This document shows positions 7,024 to 15,876 of a DNA stretch of 33,987 nucleotides, piece by piece. The stretch is taken from NCBI GenBank assembly GCA_017984135.1, contig JAGNZZ010000026.1, positions 1 through 33,987 of the forward strand, written 5' to 3'. This stretch comes from Chitinophagales bacterium (GTDB taxonomy: Bacteria > Bacteroidota > Bacteroidia > Chitinophagales > JADIYW01). The translations under genes and the position numbers were made by a program. The notes under the pieces are model-generated. The model saw nothing but the letters and a program-made list of their open reading frames with translations, was not told the origin of the DNA and did not search any database. Position 1 is the first letter of the stretch, and every line of letters starts with the position of its first letter.

Positions 7024-9222
7024 TTAAGTTAAATAGGCTACCGCCATTTTTAATTGTCCAAAGGTAAATCGCTCGCCGAAGTGTTGTTTGAGTGGCGATA
7101 ACTGAGTGCCATCCATTTCTTTTAAAAATGATTGAATGTCTTTTGCATCTTGTTCGTTAATAAACTTAAAAATATCCACTTCGCCACTTTTAATATATTG
7201 TGAGATATGAGATTCGATAGTTGTTATTGCCAAATTACGAGCATGTGCAATTTCTTCAATACTTTTTCCGTCTTGATACATTCGTAAGCTTTCTCGGTGT
7301 GATTCTCCTTTTTCTGTCTTTTGGTTTATTTTTTGACAGATAGATTTATGGTCAATTTTGAAAAAAGATTGACCAACGTAAAAAAAAGTATCACCAAACT
7401 GTAATTTCTCTAATTGATGTAATTTTGTGAGAAAAGCTTGGTTGACTTCATCCACTTTTTTCAAATATCCTTTCATGCCTTTTTTGTTTTGATGTTGGTG
7501 GATGAAATCATGCATAGGCTCAATAATTTTTTTTGATAAATTTTCACCAAAGTAGAGGATGGATTTTAATACACGTTCTTGAAGTAATTCTTGTTGATTG
7601 GGTTGTTCAATTTGATTTAGTATTTCTTGTAATTGAGTCGAAAATTTTTGTGCAGTCAGATGTAAATCTCGGATTTGTTTTTCTGAACTTTTAAACAACA
7701 GCATAGCCGTATCTTTATCGGCAAAACTTTTTTCTTCAGTTATTTCCACAAGAACAGACATTAATGAAGTTAACTTATTCCAGTCAAATGCTTTGATTAA
7801 TTGTGCTTTAGCAAATTCAATTTTGTGAAATGGTAGTTGGCGAATGAGTTCATCTTCACCAGCTATATTGCTTTCTGTAAAGTCAATGATGCGTTCATCA
7901 CTTTTTATTGCTCCACCAAAAATTTGAGTCATTAAATATAAACCCTGAAGTGTGGTGCATCTACTTAGTGCCACATATACTTGCCCTGGTGCAAATGCTT
8001 GTCCTGCATCAATAATCGCTTTGTCAAAAGTTAAACCTTGACTTTTATGTATGGTTATAGCCCAAGCCAATCGAACTGGAAATTGAGTAAAACTACCTAA
8101 TTTTTCTTCTTCAATTTTATCAGTTGATGAATTGTATGAATAGCGAATATTTTCCCAGGTTTCAGTGCCTAATGTATATTCTTCTCCATTGTCTAAAAAT
8201 TGTACAACAATTCCGTCATCCGTAAAGTTTACAACAGTAGCCAATTTCCCATTGTAATATTTTTTCTCAGGATTACTGTCATTTCTAATAAACATAATTT
8301 GTGCACCACGTTTGAGTTGTAAGGTTAACTCAGTAGGATATGAGTTTTCATAAAAATCACCCGAAATTTGTGCTTCATATTTAGTAATATCTTCTTCTAT
8401 TTTTTGTAATTGAGCTTGGTTAATTTTGTCGGCTTTATAGTTGTGCGTAGTTAGTGTAATGTAATCTTCTAAGTCAGGAATAAGTTCAGGTTGGTATCGC
8501 TCATTCAATAAATAATAATCCTCTTCAATCATTTCATTATTGCGAACTTTATTCAACAATTGAATAAATTTCTCTTCATTTTGTCTATATATCTTATCGA
8601 ATTCAATATTGAAAAATTGTGCTTCTTGAATCACTTTCGCATGAAAAAAAAATGGTGAATCATAAAACTCTTTTAAAAAATGCCACTCTTCATCTTTCAC
8701 CACTGGAGGCAATTGAAATAAATCACCAATAAATAAAACTTGAACACCTCCAAAAGCATCCAGCTGGTTTTTTCGAATCGTGCGTAATGTAAAATCAATA
8801 CAATCTAAAGTATCCGCACGCAACATACTTACTTCATCAATAATTAATAATTCTAATTCTCTAATTAATTCAATTTTAGGTTTGCTAAATTTAAATTTTT
8901 CAAAAAGTGTATGTTGATTTACAAAATTAGAAGGAGCACGTTGTTTACTTGGAATAAAAGCTTGGAACGGCAATTGAAAGAGTGAATGTAAAGTCATTCC
9001 ACCAGCATTAATAGCGGCCACACCTGTTGGTGCAGCCACAGCAGTTTTTTTAAGTGTATTGTGTTGAATATTTCGTAAAAAAGTAGTTTTTCCGGTTCCA
9101 GCTTTTCCAGTTACAAATACATTAACAGCTGTCTTTAAAATAAATTCAGTAGCAAGCTGTTGTTTGTCATCAAGCGGTTCAGCGTAGTTCATTTGTTCAA
9201 ATTTATGTAGTTTAATTTTCAT
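7024..9222 (-). CDS. Pif1/RecD-like superfamily 1B DNA helicase with C-terminal helix-turn-helix
   Basis: This 732-residue ATP-dependent helicase is cytoplasmic. Walker A is GKAGTGKT at residues 39-46, motif Ia includes AAPTGVAAINAGG, Walker B is IIDEVSM at about 127-133, and motif VI-like WAITIHKSQGLTFDKAII followed by YVALSRCT is the UvrD_C_2-type pattern of the Pif1/RecD group. The last 130 residues hold a helix-turn-helix region (SIEEIAHARNLAITTIESHI) resembling the HTH_40 domain appended to Bacteroidota and RecQ-related helicases. The likely role is DNA repair or replication-fork maintenance. A second ATG at codon 11 (MNYAEPL) is an equally plausible start. It is a single gene, divergent from nuoA across a 171-bp gap. 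I see no clear promoter box for it in that gap. Confidence 0.88.
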   Translation of the reverse strand: MKIKLHKFEQMNYAEPLDDKQQLATEFILKTAVNVFVTGKAGTGKTTFLRNIQHNTLKKTAVAAPTGVAAINAGGMTLHSLFQLPFQAFIPSKQRAPSNFVNQHTLFEKFKFSKPKIELIRELELLIIDEVSMLRADTLDCIDFTLRTIRKNQLDAFGGVQVLFIGDLFQLPPVVKDEEWHFLKEFYDSPFFFHAKVIQEAQFFNIEFDKIYRQNEEKFIQLLNKVRNNEMIEEDYYLLNERYQPELIPDLEDYITLTTHNYKADKINQAQLQKIEEDITKYEAQISGDFYENSYPTELTLQLKRGAQIMFIRNDSNPEKKYYNGKLATVVNFTDDGIVVQFLDNGEEYTLGTETWENIRYSYNSSTDKIEEEKLGSFTQFPVRLAWAITIHKSQGLTFDKAIIDAGQAFAPGQVYVALSRCTTLQGLYLMTQIFGGAIKSDERIIDFTESNIAGEDELIRQLPFHKIEFAKAQLIKAFDWNKLTSLMSVLVEITEEKSFADKDTAMLLFKSSEKQIRDLHLTAQKFSTQLQEILNQIEQPNQQELLQERVLKSILYFGENLSKKIIEPMHDFIHQHQNKKGMKGYLKKVDEVNQAFLTKLHQLEKLQFGDTFFYVGQSFFKIDHKSICQKINQKTEKGESHRESLRMYQDGKSIEEIAHARNLAITTIESHISQYIKSGEVDIFKFINEQDAKDIQSFLKEMDGTQLSPLKQHFGERFTFGQLKMAVAYLT

Positions 9223-9353
9223 TCTTGAAATAAAGAGTCAATTTTTATTAATTTTCCATACAGAAATGTTGTTTTTTTTACATTTACATTGAAAAACAAT
9301 AAGTTATATTTGAAAATATTATCAACATTAAATTTAAAGCTGATAAAAATCAC

Positions 9354-9385
9354 TTGTTGATTTAATAAACTTAATAGTATCTTTG
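9354..9385 (+). promoter_or_regulatory. Promoter of the nuo operon
   Basis: TTG at 9354-9356 or 9357-9359 precedes TATCTTTG (9378-9385), an exact TAnnTTTG, by 21 or 18 nt. The ATG of nuoA follows after 8 nt. A second exact box (TATATTTG, 9305-9312) lies upstream but has no TTG at the right distance. Confidence 0.65.
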
Positions 9386-9393
9386 TGCGTTAA

Positions 9394-9774
9394 ATGTGTA
9401 TGATACTTTCCGCTAATCAAATATTTATATTTCTTCCCGTTGTCATGATGTTTATTGTTGCAATAGGCTTTGTAGGCATGGTAATGGGATTAACGCATTG
9501 GCTAGGTCCAAAACTAAGTTCCAAAACTAAATTAGAAACATTTGAATGTGGTATTGATGTGCAAGGTAATGCACGTTCACCATTTTCTGTAAAATATTTC
9601 CTAGTTGCCATTTTATTTGTTTTGTTTGATGTGGAAGTAATATTTATGTATCCTTGGGCAGTGAATTTTAAACAATTAGGTCTAATGGGAATTATTGAAA
9701 TGTTTACGTTTATTTCCATTTTTTTAGTTGGTTTTTTTTATATCATAAAAAAAGGTGCCTTAAAATGGGAATAG
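9394..9774 (+). CDS. nuoA: NADH-quinone oxidoreductase subunit A (NuoA)
   Basis: This 126-residue, three-helix membrane subunit of respiratory complex I helps form the quinone chamber region together with NuoH, J and K. Diagnostic features are TFECGIDVQGNARSPFSVKYF in the loop and FVLFDVEVIFMYPWA in the second helix, both highly conserved in NuoA/ND3. It is first in the nuo operon. The start at 9394 lies 8 nt behind the -7 box; Met3 (ATG 9400) is an alternative. There is a 60-nt gap to nuoB that contains another TAnnTTTG match (9792-9799), but no TTG element, so an internal promoter is uncertain. Confidence 0.96.
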   Translation: MCMILSANQIFIFLPVVMMFIVAIGFVGMVMGLTHWLGPKLSSKTKLETFECGIDVQGNARSPFSVKYFLVAILFVLFDVEVIFMYPWAVNFKQLGLMGIIEMFTFISIFLVGFFYIIKKGALKWE

Positions 9775-9834
9775 AAGCCTAAAAGCGTAACTATTTTTGT
9801 TTTTTTTTAATAGTGATAATTAAATAAATAAAAG

Positions 9835-10389
9835 ATGAGTGCCATTGCAATAGATATTAATCCGGCATACCAACCAGAAGGCATTGAAGGCCAAGGCTTT
9901 TTTGCTACCTCATTAGATAAAGTAGTTGGATTGGCTCGTGCCAATTCATTATGGCCATTGCCGTTCGCCACCTCTTGCTGTGGAATTGAATTTATGGCAA
10001 CCATGGGCGCACACTACGATTTAGCTCGCTTTGGTTCTGAACGATTGAGTTTCTCACCTCGACAAGCTGATTTATTAATGGTTATGGGAACAATTTCCAA
10101 AAAAATGGGACCTATATTACGCCAAGTATATGAGCAAATGGCAGAACCGAAATGGGTGCTTTGTATGGGTGCATGTGCTAGCAGTGGTGGAATTTTTGAT
10201 ACCTATAGCGTTTTACAAGGCATTGATAAAATAATTCCAGTGGATGTCTATATTCCTGGTTGCGCACCACGGCCAGAACAGGTGTTGGATGGAATTTTAC
10301 AAATTCAAAAATTAGCCGAAAGTGAAACTCGCAGAAGACGTGAATCTCCAGAGTATAAAAAATTATTGGCTCAATATGGTATTGAATAA
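9835..10389 (+). CDS. nuoB: NADH-quinone oxidoreductase subunit B (NuoB), N2 cluster subunit
   Basis: This 184-residue peripheral-arm subunit carries [4Fe-4S] cluster N2, which passes electrons to quinone at the interface with NuoD and NuoH. All four ligands are present: adjacent C48 and C49 in [10 protein letters not shown]114 in [10 protein letters not shown] and C143 in PGCAPRPE. The 65- and 29-residue spacings match those of E. coli NuoB. The product is intact and starts at an ATG followed by SAIAIDINP. It lies 33 nt before nuoC. Confidence 0.97.
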   Translation: MSAIAIDINPAYQPEGIEGQGFFATSLDKVVGLARANSLWPLPFATSCCGIEFMATMGAHYDLARFGSERLSFSPRQADLLMVMGTISKKMGPILRQVYEQMAEPKWVLCMGACASSGGIFDTYSVLQGIDKIIPVDVYIPGCAPRPEQVLDGILQIQKLAESETRRRRESPEYKKLLAQYGIE

Positions 10390-10422
10390 CCTCGCTGATA
10401 ACGCATTCAATTCAAATGAAAA

Positions 10423-10929
10423 ATGAACGAAGTAGTAGAAATAATACAAAAAAAAATACAAGAAAAATTTACAGATGCCTTATTGTCATTTGAAATGAAT
10501 TATGATTTTCCTGTATTTGTAGTGCAAAAAGAACAAGTGAAAAATGTATTGTCACTCTTGAAAAACGACAAAGATTTAAATTTCCATTTCTTAACTACTT
10601 TGTGTGGAACTCACTTCCCAGACAATGAGAAAGATTCAGAATTTGGCATCATGTATCAATTGCACAATATGCCTAAAAACTGGCGTATTCGGGTTAAAAT
10701 ATTTATGCCTAAAACAAATTTAGATGTACCTACTATAACAGATTTATGGAAAACAGCGAATTGGATGGAACGACAAGAATATGATTTCTTCGGATTTAAT
10801 TTTGTTGGACATCCCAATTTAACAAGAATCCTAAATATGGATGAAATGAATTATTTTCCCTTGAGAAAAGAATATCCATTAGAAGATATGTCGCGGGAAG
10901 ATAAAGATGATAAGATGTTTGGACGATAA
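10423..10929 (+). CDS. nuoC: NADH-quinone oxidoreductase subunit C (NuoC, 30-kDa type)
   Basis: This 168-residue subunit of the complex I peripheral arm is structural, holds no cofactor and packs against NuoD. The 30-kDa subunit signature is seen as ERQEYDFFGFNFVGHPNLTRILN, followed by the YPLEDM end motif. It is a separate gene, not fused to nuoD as in E. coli. The product starts MNEVVEIIQKKIQEKF. There are 16 nt between its stop and the nuoD start, consistent with translational coupling. Confidence 0.95.
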   Translation: MNEVVEIIQKKIQEKFTDALLSFEMNYDFPVFVVQKEQVKNVLSLLKNDKDLNFHFLTTLCGTHFPDNEKDSEFGIMYQLHNMPKNWRIRVKIFMPKTNLDVPTITDLWKTANWMERQEYDFFGFNFVGHPNLTRILNMDEMNYFPLRKEYPLEDMSREDKDDKMFGR

Positions 10930-10945
10930 AATTAATTGAACGAAA

Positions 10946-12139
10946 ATGACAAATCCTGATTCTACATATAACGAAAAGCAATATACTACCTTAAATTTAG
11001 GACCAACACATCCTGCAACGCATGGTATATTCCAAAATGTTTTAACTTTGGATGGCGAATTTATTGTAGATGCAGTTCCTACTATTGGTTATATACATCG
11101 AGCATTTGAAAAATTAGCAGAACACCGACCTTTTAATCAAATTACAACGCTTACAGATAGAATGAACTACTGTTCATCGCCTATTAATAATATGGGTTGG
11201 CACATGTCGGTTGAAAAATTAATTGGCGCAGAAATACCCAAACGAGCTCAATATTTGCGCGTTATTATCATGGAGCTATCACGCATAGCCGACCATATTG
11301 TGTGTGATACAGTAATTGCTGTGGATACAGGTGCAATGACCGGATTTTTACACCTATTTCAAAGTAGAGAATGGATTTATGAGATTTTTGAAGAAATATG
11401 TGGCGCTCGTTTAACTACAAATATTGGTCGAATCGGTGGTTTAGAACGCGATTTCTCTCCTAAAGTATGGAGTAAAATTGATGATTTCATGAAGGAATTC
11501 CCTAAAAAATTAACTGAATTTCAAAAGTTAATTGATAGAAATAGAATTTTTATGGATAGAACGATTAACGTAGGAGCCATTAGTGCTGAAAATGCCTTAA
11601 ACTACGGCTTTACAGGTCCAAACCTTCGTGCTACAGGTATTGATTACGATGTGCGTGTAGCAAATCCATACTCATCATACCAAGATTTTGAATTTGATAT
11701 TCCAGTGGGAACAAGCGGCGATACGTTCGACAGATACATGGTTCGTATGGAAGAAATGTGGCAAAGTTTACGCATCATCAATCAAGCTATCAAAGAATTA
11801 CCAGATGGTAGTTTTCATGCAGATTTACCCGACTTTTACTTGCCTCCAAAACAGGAAGTGTACAGTAAAATGGAACAATTGATCTATCAATTTAAAATCG
11901 TCATGGGCGAAACAGAAATTCCAAAAGGTGAAGTATATCATTGTGTGGAAGGTGGAAATGGCGAATTAGGTTTTTATATAATTAGTGATGGTGGTCGTCA
12001 ACCTTTTAGATTACATTTCCGACGACCTTGTTTTATTTATTATCAAGCCTATCCAGAAATGATAAAAGGAGCAATGCTAAGTGATGCCATTTTAACCATG
12101 AGTAGCATGAATGTGATTGCTGGCGAATTAGATGCATAA
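10946..12139 (+). CDS. nuoD: NADH-quinone oxidoreductase subunit D (NuoD, 49-kDa type)
   Basis: This 397-residue subunit forms most of the quinone headgroup pocket of complex I and derives from the [NiFe]-hydrogenase large subunit. The N-terminal loop NLGPTHPATHG carries H22 and H26, the pocket histidine region. YIHRAFEKLAE, the DRMNYCSSPINNMGW stretch, IGRIGGLERDFSP and GGNGELGFYIISDGG are family blocks, and the hydrogenase metal-binding cysteines are absent, as expected. The C-terminus (SSMNVIAGELDA) has the canonical acidic end. Length is typical for an unfused NuoD. Confidence 0.97.
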   Translation: MTNPDSTYNEKQYTTLNLGPTHPATHGIFQNVLTLDGEFIVDAVPTIGYIHRAFEKLAEHRPFNQITTLTDRMNYCSSPINNMGWHMSVEKLIGAEIPKRAQYLRVIIMELSRIADHIVCDTVIAVDTGAMTGFLHLFQSREWIYEIFEEICGARLTTNIGRIGGLERDFSPKVWSKIDDFMKEFPKKLTEFQKLIDRNRIFMDRTINVGAISAENALNYGFTGPNLRATGIDYDVRVANPYSSYQDFEFDIPVGTSGDTFDRYMVRMEEMWQSLRIINQAIKELPDGSFHADLPDFYLPPKQEVYSKMEQLIYQFKIVMGETEIPKGEVYHCVEGGNGELGFYIISDGGRQPFRLHFRRPCFIYYQAYPEMIKGAMLSDAILTMSSMNVIAGELDA

Positions 12140-12192
12140 TTTACGTATATAAATTCAATATGAATTAGAAATTAGTTAGTAGAATTGAAGGA

Positions 12193-12711
12193 ATGACAAC
12201 AGAAGAAATAAAATTTAACGATGCTGCACAACATAAAGTGCAAGAAATATTAGCTCAATATCCCGAAGGAAAACAAAAATCGGCGATGCTGCCTTTGCTA
12301 CATTTAGCTCAAGCAGAATTTGACGGTTGGCTGTCGCCATCAGTGATGGATTATGTCGCATCGATATTAAATGTTCAACCTATTGAAGTATATGAAGTAG
12401 CAACTTTCTATTCCATGTTTAATCTGAAACCAACAGGTAAATATTTGATAGAAATTTGCCAAACGAGTTCTTGTTGGTTATGTGGCGCAGAAGACATCAT
12501 CCACTATTTAGAAAATAAATTAGAAATAAAAACCGGTCAAATTACAAAGGATGGTATGTTTCAATTAAAACGTGTGGAATGCTTAGGATCTTGTGGTACA
12601 GCACCCATGTTTCAAATAGGAGATAAGTATTACGAAAATTTGACATTCGAAAAAATTGATTCCATTTTAGAGGAATTGAGAAATGAAAATAAAAGAAGTA
12701 CTTATGTTTAA
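12193..12711 (+). CDS. nuoE: NADH-quinone oxidoreductase subunit E (NuoE), [2Fe-2S] N1a
   Basis: This 172-residue thioredoxin-like subunit of the NADH-dehydrogenase module holds cluster N1a. The ligands are C89-x4-C94 (CQTSSC) and C130-x3-C134 (CLGSC), followed by GTAPMFQIG. An N-terminal helical region (QKSAMLPLLHLAQ, VYEVATFYSMF) is conserved in NuoE/24-kDa proteins. It is separated from nuoF by 32 nt. Nothing is unusual except one additional Cys in the CWLCG stretch. Confidence 0.96.
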   Translation: MTTEEIKFNDAAQHKVQEILAQYPEGKQKSAMLPLLHLAQAEFDGWLSPSVMDYVASILNVQPIEVYEVATFYSMFNLKPTGKYLIEICQTSSCWLCGAEDIIHYLENKLEIKTGQITKDGMFQLKRVECLGSCGTAPMFQIGDKYYENLTFEKIDSILEELRNENKRSTYV

Positions 12712-12743
12712 TTTATGTGATTAAAAACGCATAGTAACTTAGA

Positions 12744-14090
12744 ATGATGAGCAAAAAATTATTATTAAAATACGACCATATTCCAGGCATCCAAGCATTG
12801 GATGTTTATAGAAAACACGAAGGATACAGTGCATTAGAGAAAGCCTTAAAATCCATGCAACCGGATGAAGTATTGGAAGAAGTGAAAAAGTCCGGCTTAC
12901 GTGGTCGAGGTGGTGCTGGTTTCCCAACAGGCATGAAATGGAGTTTCTTAGCTAAACCGGAAGGCGTACCACGTTACTTAGTATGCAACGCAGATGAATC
13001 CGAACCTGGAACATTTAAAGACAGATATTTAATGGAACGCATTCCACATTTACTCATTGAAGGAATGATTGTCTCCAGTTTTGCATTAGGTGCCAAAACA
13101 TCCTATATATATGTTCGTGGTGAGTATTTTTATATCATCAAAATTTTACAAAATGCCATTAAAGAAGCTTATGCCGCCGGCCTTTTGGGTAAAAATATTT
13201 TAGGTTCAGGATATGATTTGGATTTATATGTACAACCTGGTGGAGGTGCCTATATATGTGGAGAAGAAACAGCTTTATTAGAATCATTAGAAGGAAAAAG
13301 AGGAAATCCAAGAATAAAGCCTCCATTTCCGGCAGTAGCTGGTTTATGGGGTTGTCCAACAGTGGTAAATAATGTTGAAACCATTGCAGCAGTAGTCCCA
13401 ATTATTAATGATGGTGGCGAAGCTTATGCAAAAATAGGAGTAGGAAAATCAACCGGTACAAAATTGATTTCAGCATCCGGACATATAAACAAACCTGGCG
13501 TATATGAAATTGAATTAGGTGTTCCAGTTGAGGAATTTATTTATAGCGATGCATATTGTGGTGGAATTAAAAATGGAAAAAAATTAAAAGCAGTAGTAGC
13601 AGGTGGCTCATCCGTTCCTATTTTACCAACTGAATTAATATTAAAAACAGCCAAAGGCGAACCTCGTTTAATGACGTATGAATCCTTGAGTGATGGTGGT
13701 TTTGCTACAGGAACGATGTTGGGTTCCGGCGGATTTATTGTGATGGATGAAGATACGTCCATTGTGAAAAATTTATTTACGTTCGCACGTTTCTATCGCC
13801 ATGAAAGTTGCGGACAATGTTCACCTTGTCGCGAAGGCACCAGTTGGATGGAGAAACTAATTAAACGCATCTTAGATGGAAATGGAAAAATTTCTGATAT
13901 AGATTTATTGTGGGATGTGCAATCTAAAATTGAAGGTAAAACAATTTGTCCGTTAGGAGAAGCCGCCGCTTGGCCGGTAGCCGCAGCCATTCGTCATTTT
14001 CGCCCAGAGTTTGAAGCATACATTAACCAACACAATACCATAAAAGAAGTTAAAAATTACTATCGCCTGAATAATTTAGCGGAAGTTTAA
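12744..14090 (+). CDS. nuoF: NADH-quinone oxidoreductase subunit F (NuoF), FMN/NADH-binding
   Basis: This 448-residue subunit binds NADH and FMN and the [4Fe-4S] cluster N3, and is the electron entry point of complex I. The FMN/NADH glycine-rich loop [11 protein letters not shown] starts at R53, and the second conserved block is [18 protein letters not shown]3 ligands are C356, C359 and C362 in [12 protein letters not shown] and C402 in [12 protein letters not shown]. Two consecutive Met codons open the gene (MMSKK); either could start. It is followed by a 100-nt gap and then by a non-complex-I gene rather than nuoG. Confidence 0.97.
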   Translation: MMSKKLLLKYDHIPGIQALDVYRKHEGYSALEKALKSMQPDEVLEEVKKSGLRGRGGAGFPTGMKWSFLAKPEGVPRYLVCNADESEPGTFKDRYLMERIPHLLIEGMIVSSFALGAKTSYIYVRGEYFYIIKILQNAIKEAYAAGLLGKNILGSGYDLDLYVQPGGGAYICGEETALLESLEGKRGNPRIKPPFPAVAGLWGCPTVVNNVETIAAVVPIINDGGEAYAKIGVGKSTGTKLISASGHINKPGVYEIELGVPVEEFIYSDAYCGGIKNGKKLKAVVAGGSSVPILPTELILKTAKGEPRLMTYESLSDGGFATGTMLGSGGFIVMDEDTSIVKNLFTFARFYRHESCGQCSPCREGTSWMEKLIKRILDGNGKISDIDLLWDVQSKIEGKTICPLGEAAAWPVAAAIRHFRPEFEAYINQHNTIKEVKNYYRLNNLAEV

Positions 14091-14190
14091 GTTTAAATGC
14101 TGTTTAATTCCATTTAATCTGATTTTTATCGGCACTTTTTTTCTTACATAAGTAAAGCAGATTTTCTAAATTTCTATTTTATTTTTAATC

Positions 14191-15678
14191 ATGAATAGTA
14201 AAATAGATGCAGAAGTAATTGTCATTGGTTCCGGTTTTGCTGGCATTGGTGCAGGTATAGAGCTGAAAAATGCCGGTTTCTCTTTTTTAATTTTAGAACG
14301 TGCCACTGAAATTGGTGGCACTTGGCGCGATAATCAATATCCAGGAATAGCTGTAGATATTACGTCTTTTACTTATTCCTATTCTTTTGAACAAAATCCC
14401 AAATGGAACCATGTGTTTGCAAAAGGCAAAGAACTTTTTCTTTATGCGCATCATTGTGTAGAAAAATATGGCATCAGCAATAATTTCATTTTCGGAGTAG
14501 ATGTTGAAAAAGCCTATTTTGATGAGAACCAAGCAATATGGAATATACAAGCTAAAGATGGAAGACAATTTAAGTCGAATATAATCATTTCTGCCACTGG
14601 AGCTTTAACCGATCCAAAATTTCCAGAAATAAAAGGTATTGAAAATTTTAAAGGTGATTTGATTCATACTGCACGATGGAATAACACGATTGATTTGAAA
14701 AACAAACGTGTCGCCGTGATTGGCACTGGCGCTACCAGCGTTCAATTGGTACCATCTATTGCGCCGGAAGTCAAACATTTATCGGTGTTCCAACGAACAC
14801 CCATTTGGATATTACCTAAACCAGATACTGCCATTCCTAAAAGCGTACAGTCATTGTTTAGCCGAATTCCATTTACACAGCAAGCCATTCGTGTCATTAC
14901 CGATAAAATAACAGAAACCGTTATGGTTACTTCTGTTGTGCATTATAAACAAGTGCCCTTTTTGGTAAAAGCTTTTGAACAACTTTGCTTGAATTTTTTA
15001 CGACTGCAAGTGAATAAGAAAACCACACGTGAAGCATTGACACCTAAATATGGATTTGGATGTAAACGCCCAAGTTTTTCCAATAATTATTTAGCTACTT
15101 TTAATCGAAAAAATGTTGATTTAATTACAGAATCGATTCAGGAAATTACGCCAAATGGAATTAAAACAAACGATGGAAAAGAACATAAAATAGAGGTATT
15201 AATTGCAGCTACTGGTTTTAACGTGATGAAAGATAGTAACTATTTGAATTACCAATTAATGGGAAAAAATAAAAATGAATTGGGTCATTTTTGGAGCAAT
15301 AATCGATTGCAAGCCTACCAAGGATGTGCCGTGCCAAACTATCCTAACTTTTTCATCATCTTCGGTCCTTATAGTGCTTCTGGTTTGTCATGGTTTAATT
15401 TAATTGAAATCCAGTTGACACACATCCTACGTGTATTGAATGAGAAACGAAAACGAAATGCCCTGACCGTAGAAATTAAACAAGAAGAACACGATAGCTA
15501 TTTTCAATATATTTTGGAAAAACAAAAAAATACCGTTTTTTATAACAATAATTGTGGAGGTTCTAATTCCTATTATTTTGATAAATTCGGAGATGCCCCT
15601 TTTTTGCGGCCACTTAGTGTGCATAAATCCAAAACATTTAGTCAAACATCGGATTTAAATCATTATAACTATCGTTAA
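14191..15678 (+). CDS. Flavin-containing monooxygenase, type I Baeyer-Villiger-like
   Basis: This 495-residue FAD- and NADPH-dependent monooxygenase probably acts on ketones or related carbonyls; its substrate is unknown. The FAD Rossmann motif GSGFAG is at residues 13-18. GGTWRDNQYPGIAVD (42-56) fits the longer BVMO fingerprint, FKGDLIHTARWN (153-164) fits the FxGxxxHTxxW fingerprint with Asn where Pro or Asp is usual, and GTGATS (178-183) is the NADPH Rossmann site. ATGFNVM near the C-terminus is also conserved in flavin monooxygenases. It is intact and lies between nuoF and nuoG on the same strand, with gaps of 100 and 198 nt. Only a weak box (TAAATTTC) precedes it. Its link to complex I is unknown; an insertion is likely. 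Confidence 0.88.
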   Translation: MNSKIDAEVIVIGSGFAGIGAGIELKNAGFSFLILERATEIGGTWRDNQYPGIAVDITSFTYSYSFEQNPKWNHVFAKGKELFLYAHHCVEKYGISNNFIFGVDVEKAYFDENQAIWNIQAKDGRQFKSNIIISATGALTDPKFPEIKGIENFKGDLIHTARWNNTIDLKNKRVAVIGTGATSVQLVPSIAPEVKHLSVFQRTPIWILPKPDTAIPKSVQSLFSRIPFTQQAIRVITDKITETVMVTSVVHYKQVPFLVKAFEQLCLNFLRLQVNKKTTREALTPKYGFGCKRPSFSNNYLATFNRKNVDLITESIQEITPNGIKTNDGKEHKIEVLIAATGFNVMKDSNYLNYQLMGKNKNELGHFWSNNRLQAYQGCAVPNYPNFFIIFGPYSASGLSWFNLIEIQLTHILRVLNEKRKRNALTVEIKQEEHDSYFQYILEKQKNTVFYNNNCGGSNSYYFDKFGDAPFLRPLSVHKSKTFSQTSDLNHYNYR

Positions 15679-15854
15679 ATTTGGAGTATAAAATTTAATT
15701 TAAATAGAATCTATTCAGCATTCCAATCTTTCTACTTACTTAGTATTAGGTATTTTCTAACTAGTTTTCAACTTTTATCTAAAAAGGTGCATATATATTT
15801 AGTTTTAAATCTAAAATAACCTATTTACTTTTAGCTTTAATCGTATTAGTATTG

Positions 15855-15862
15855 TATTTTTG
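15855..15862 (+). promoter_or_regulatory. -7 box (TAnnTTTG) before nuoG
   Basis: TATTTTTG matches the Bacteroidota -7 consensus 14 nt upstream of the nuoG ATG. The -33 region has no good TTG. An internal promoter here would make sense, because the monooxygenase gene and a 198-bp gap separate nuoG from nuoF. The rest of 15679-15854 shows no gene, and I found no terminator in it. Confidence 0.45.
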
Positions 15863-15876
15863 TAACCTCAATTGAT

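Noticed and set aside
9305..9312. A second TATATTTG upstream of nuoA
   Set aside because: The nearest TTG is only 13 nt upstream, too short for this promoter class; the box at 9378-9385 is better placed.
15679..15876. The 198-bp gap between the monooxygenase and nuoG as a possible insertion scar
   Set aside because: I found no inverted repeats, target duplications or transposase remnants; only the -7 box at 15855-15862 can be supported.
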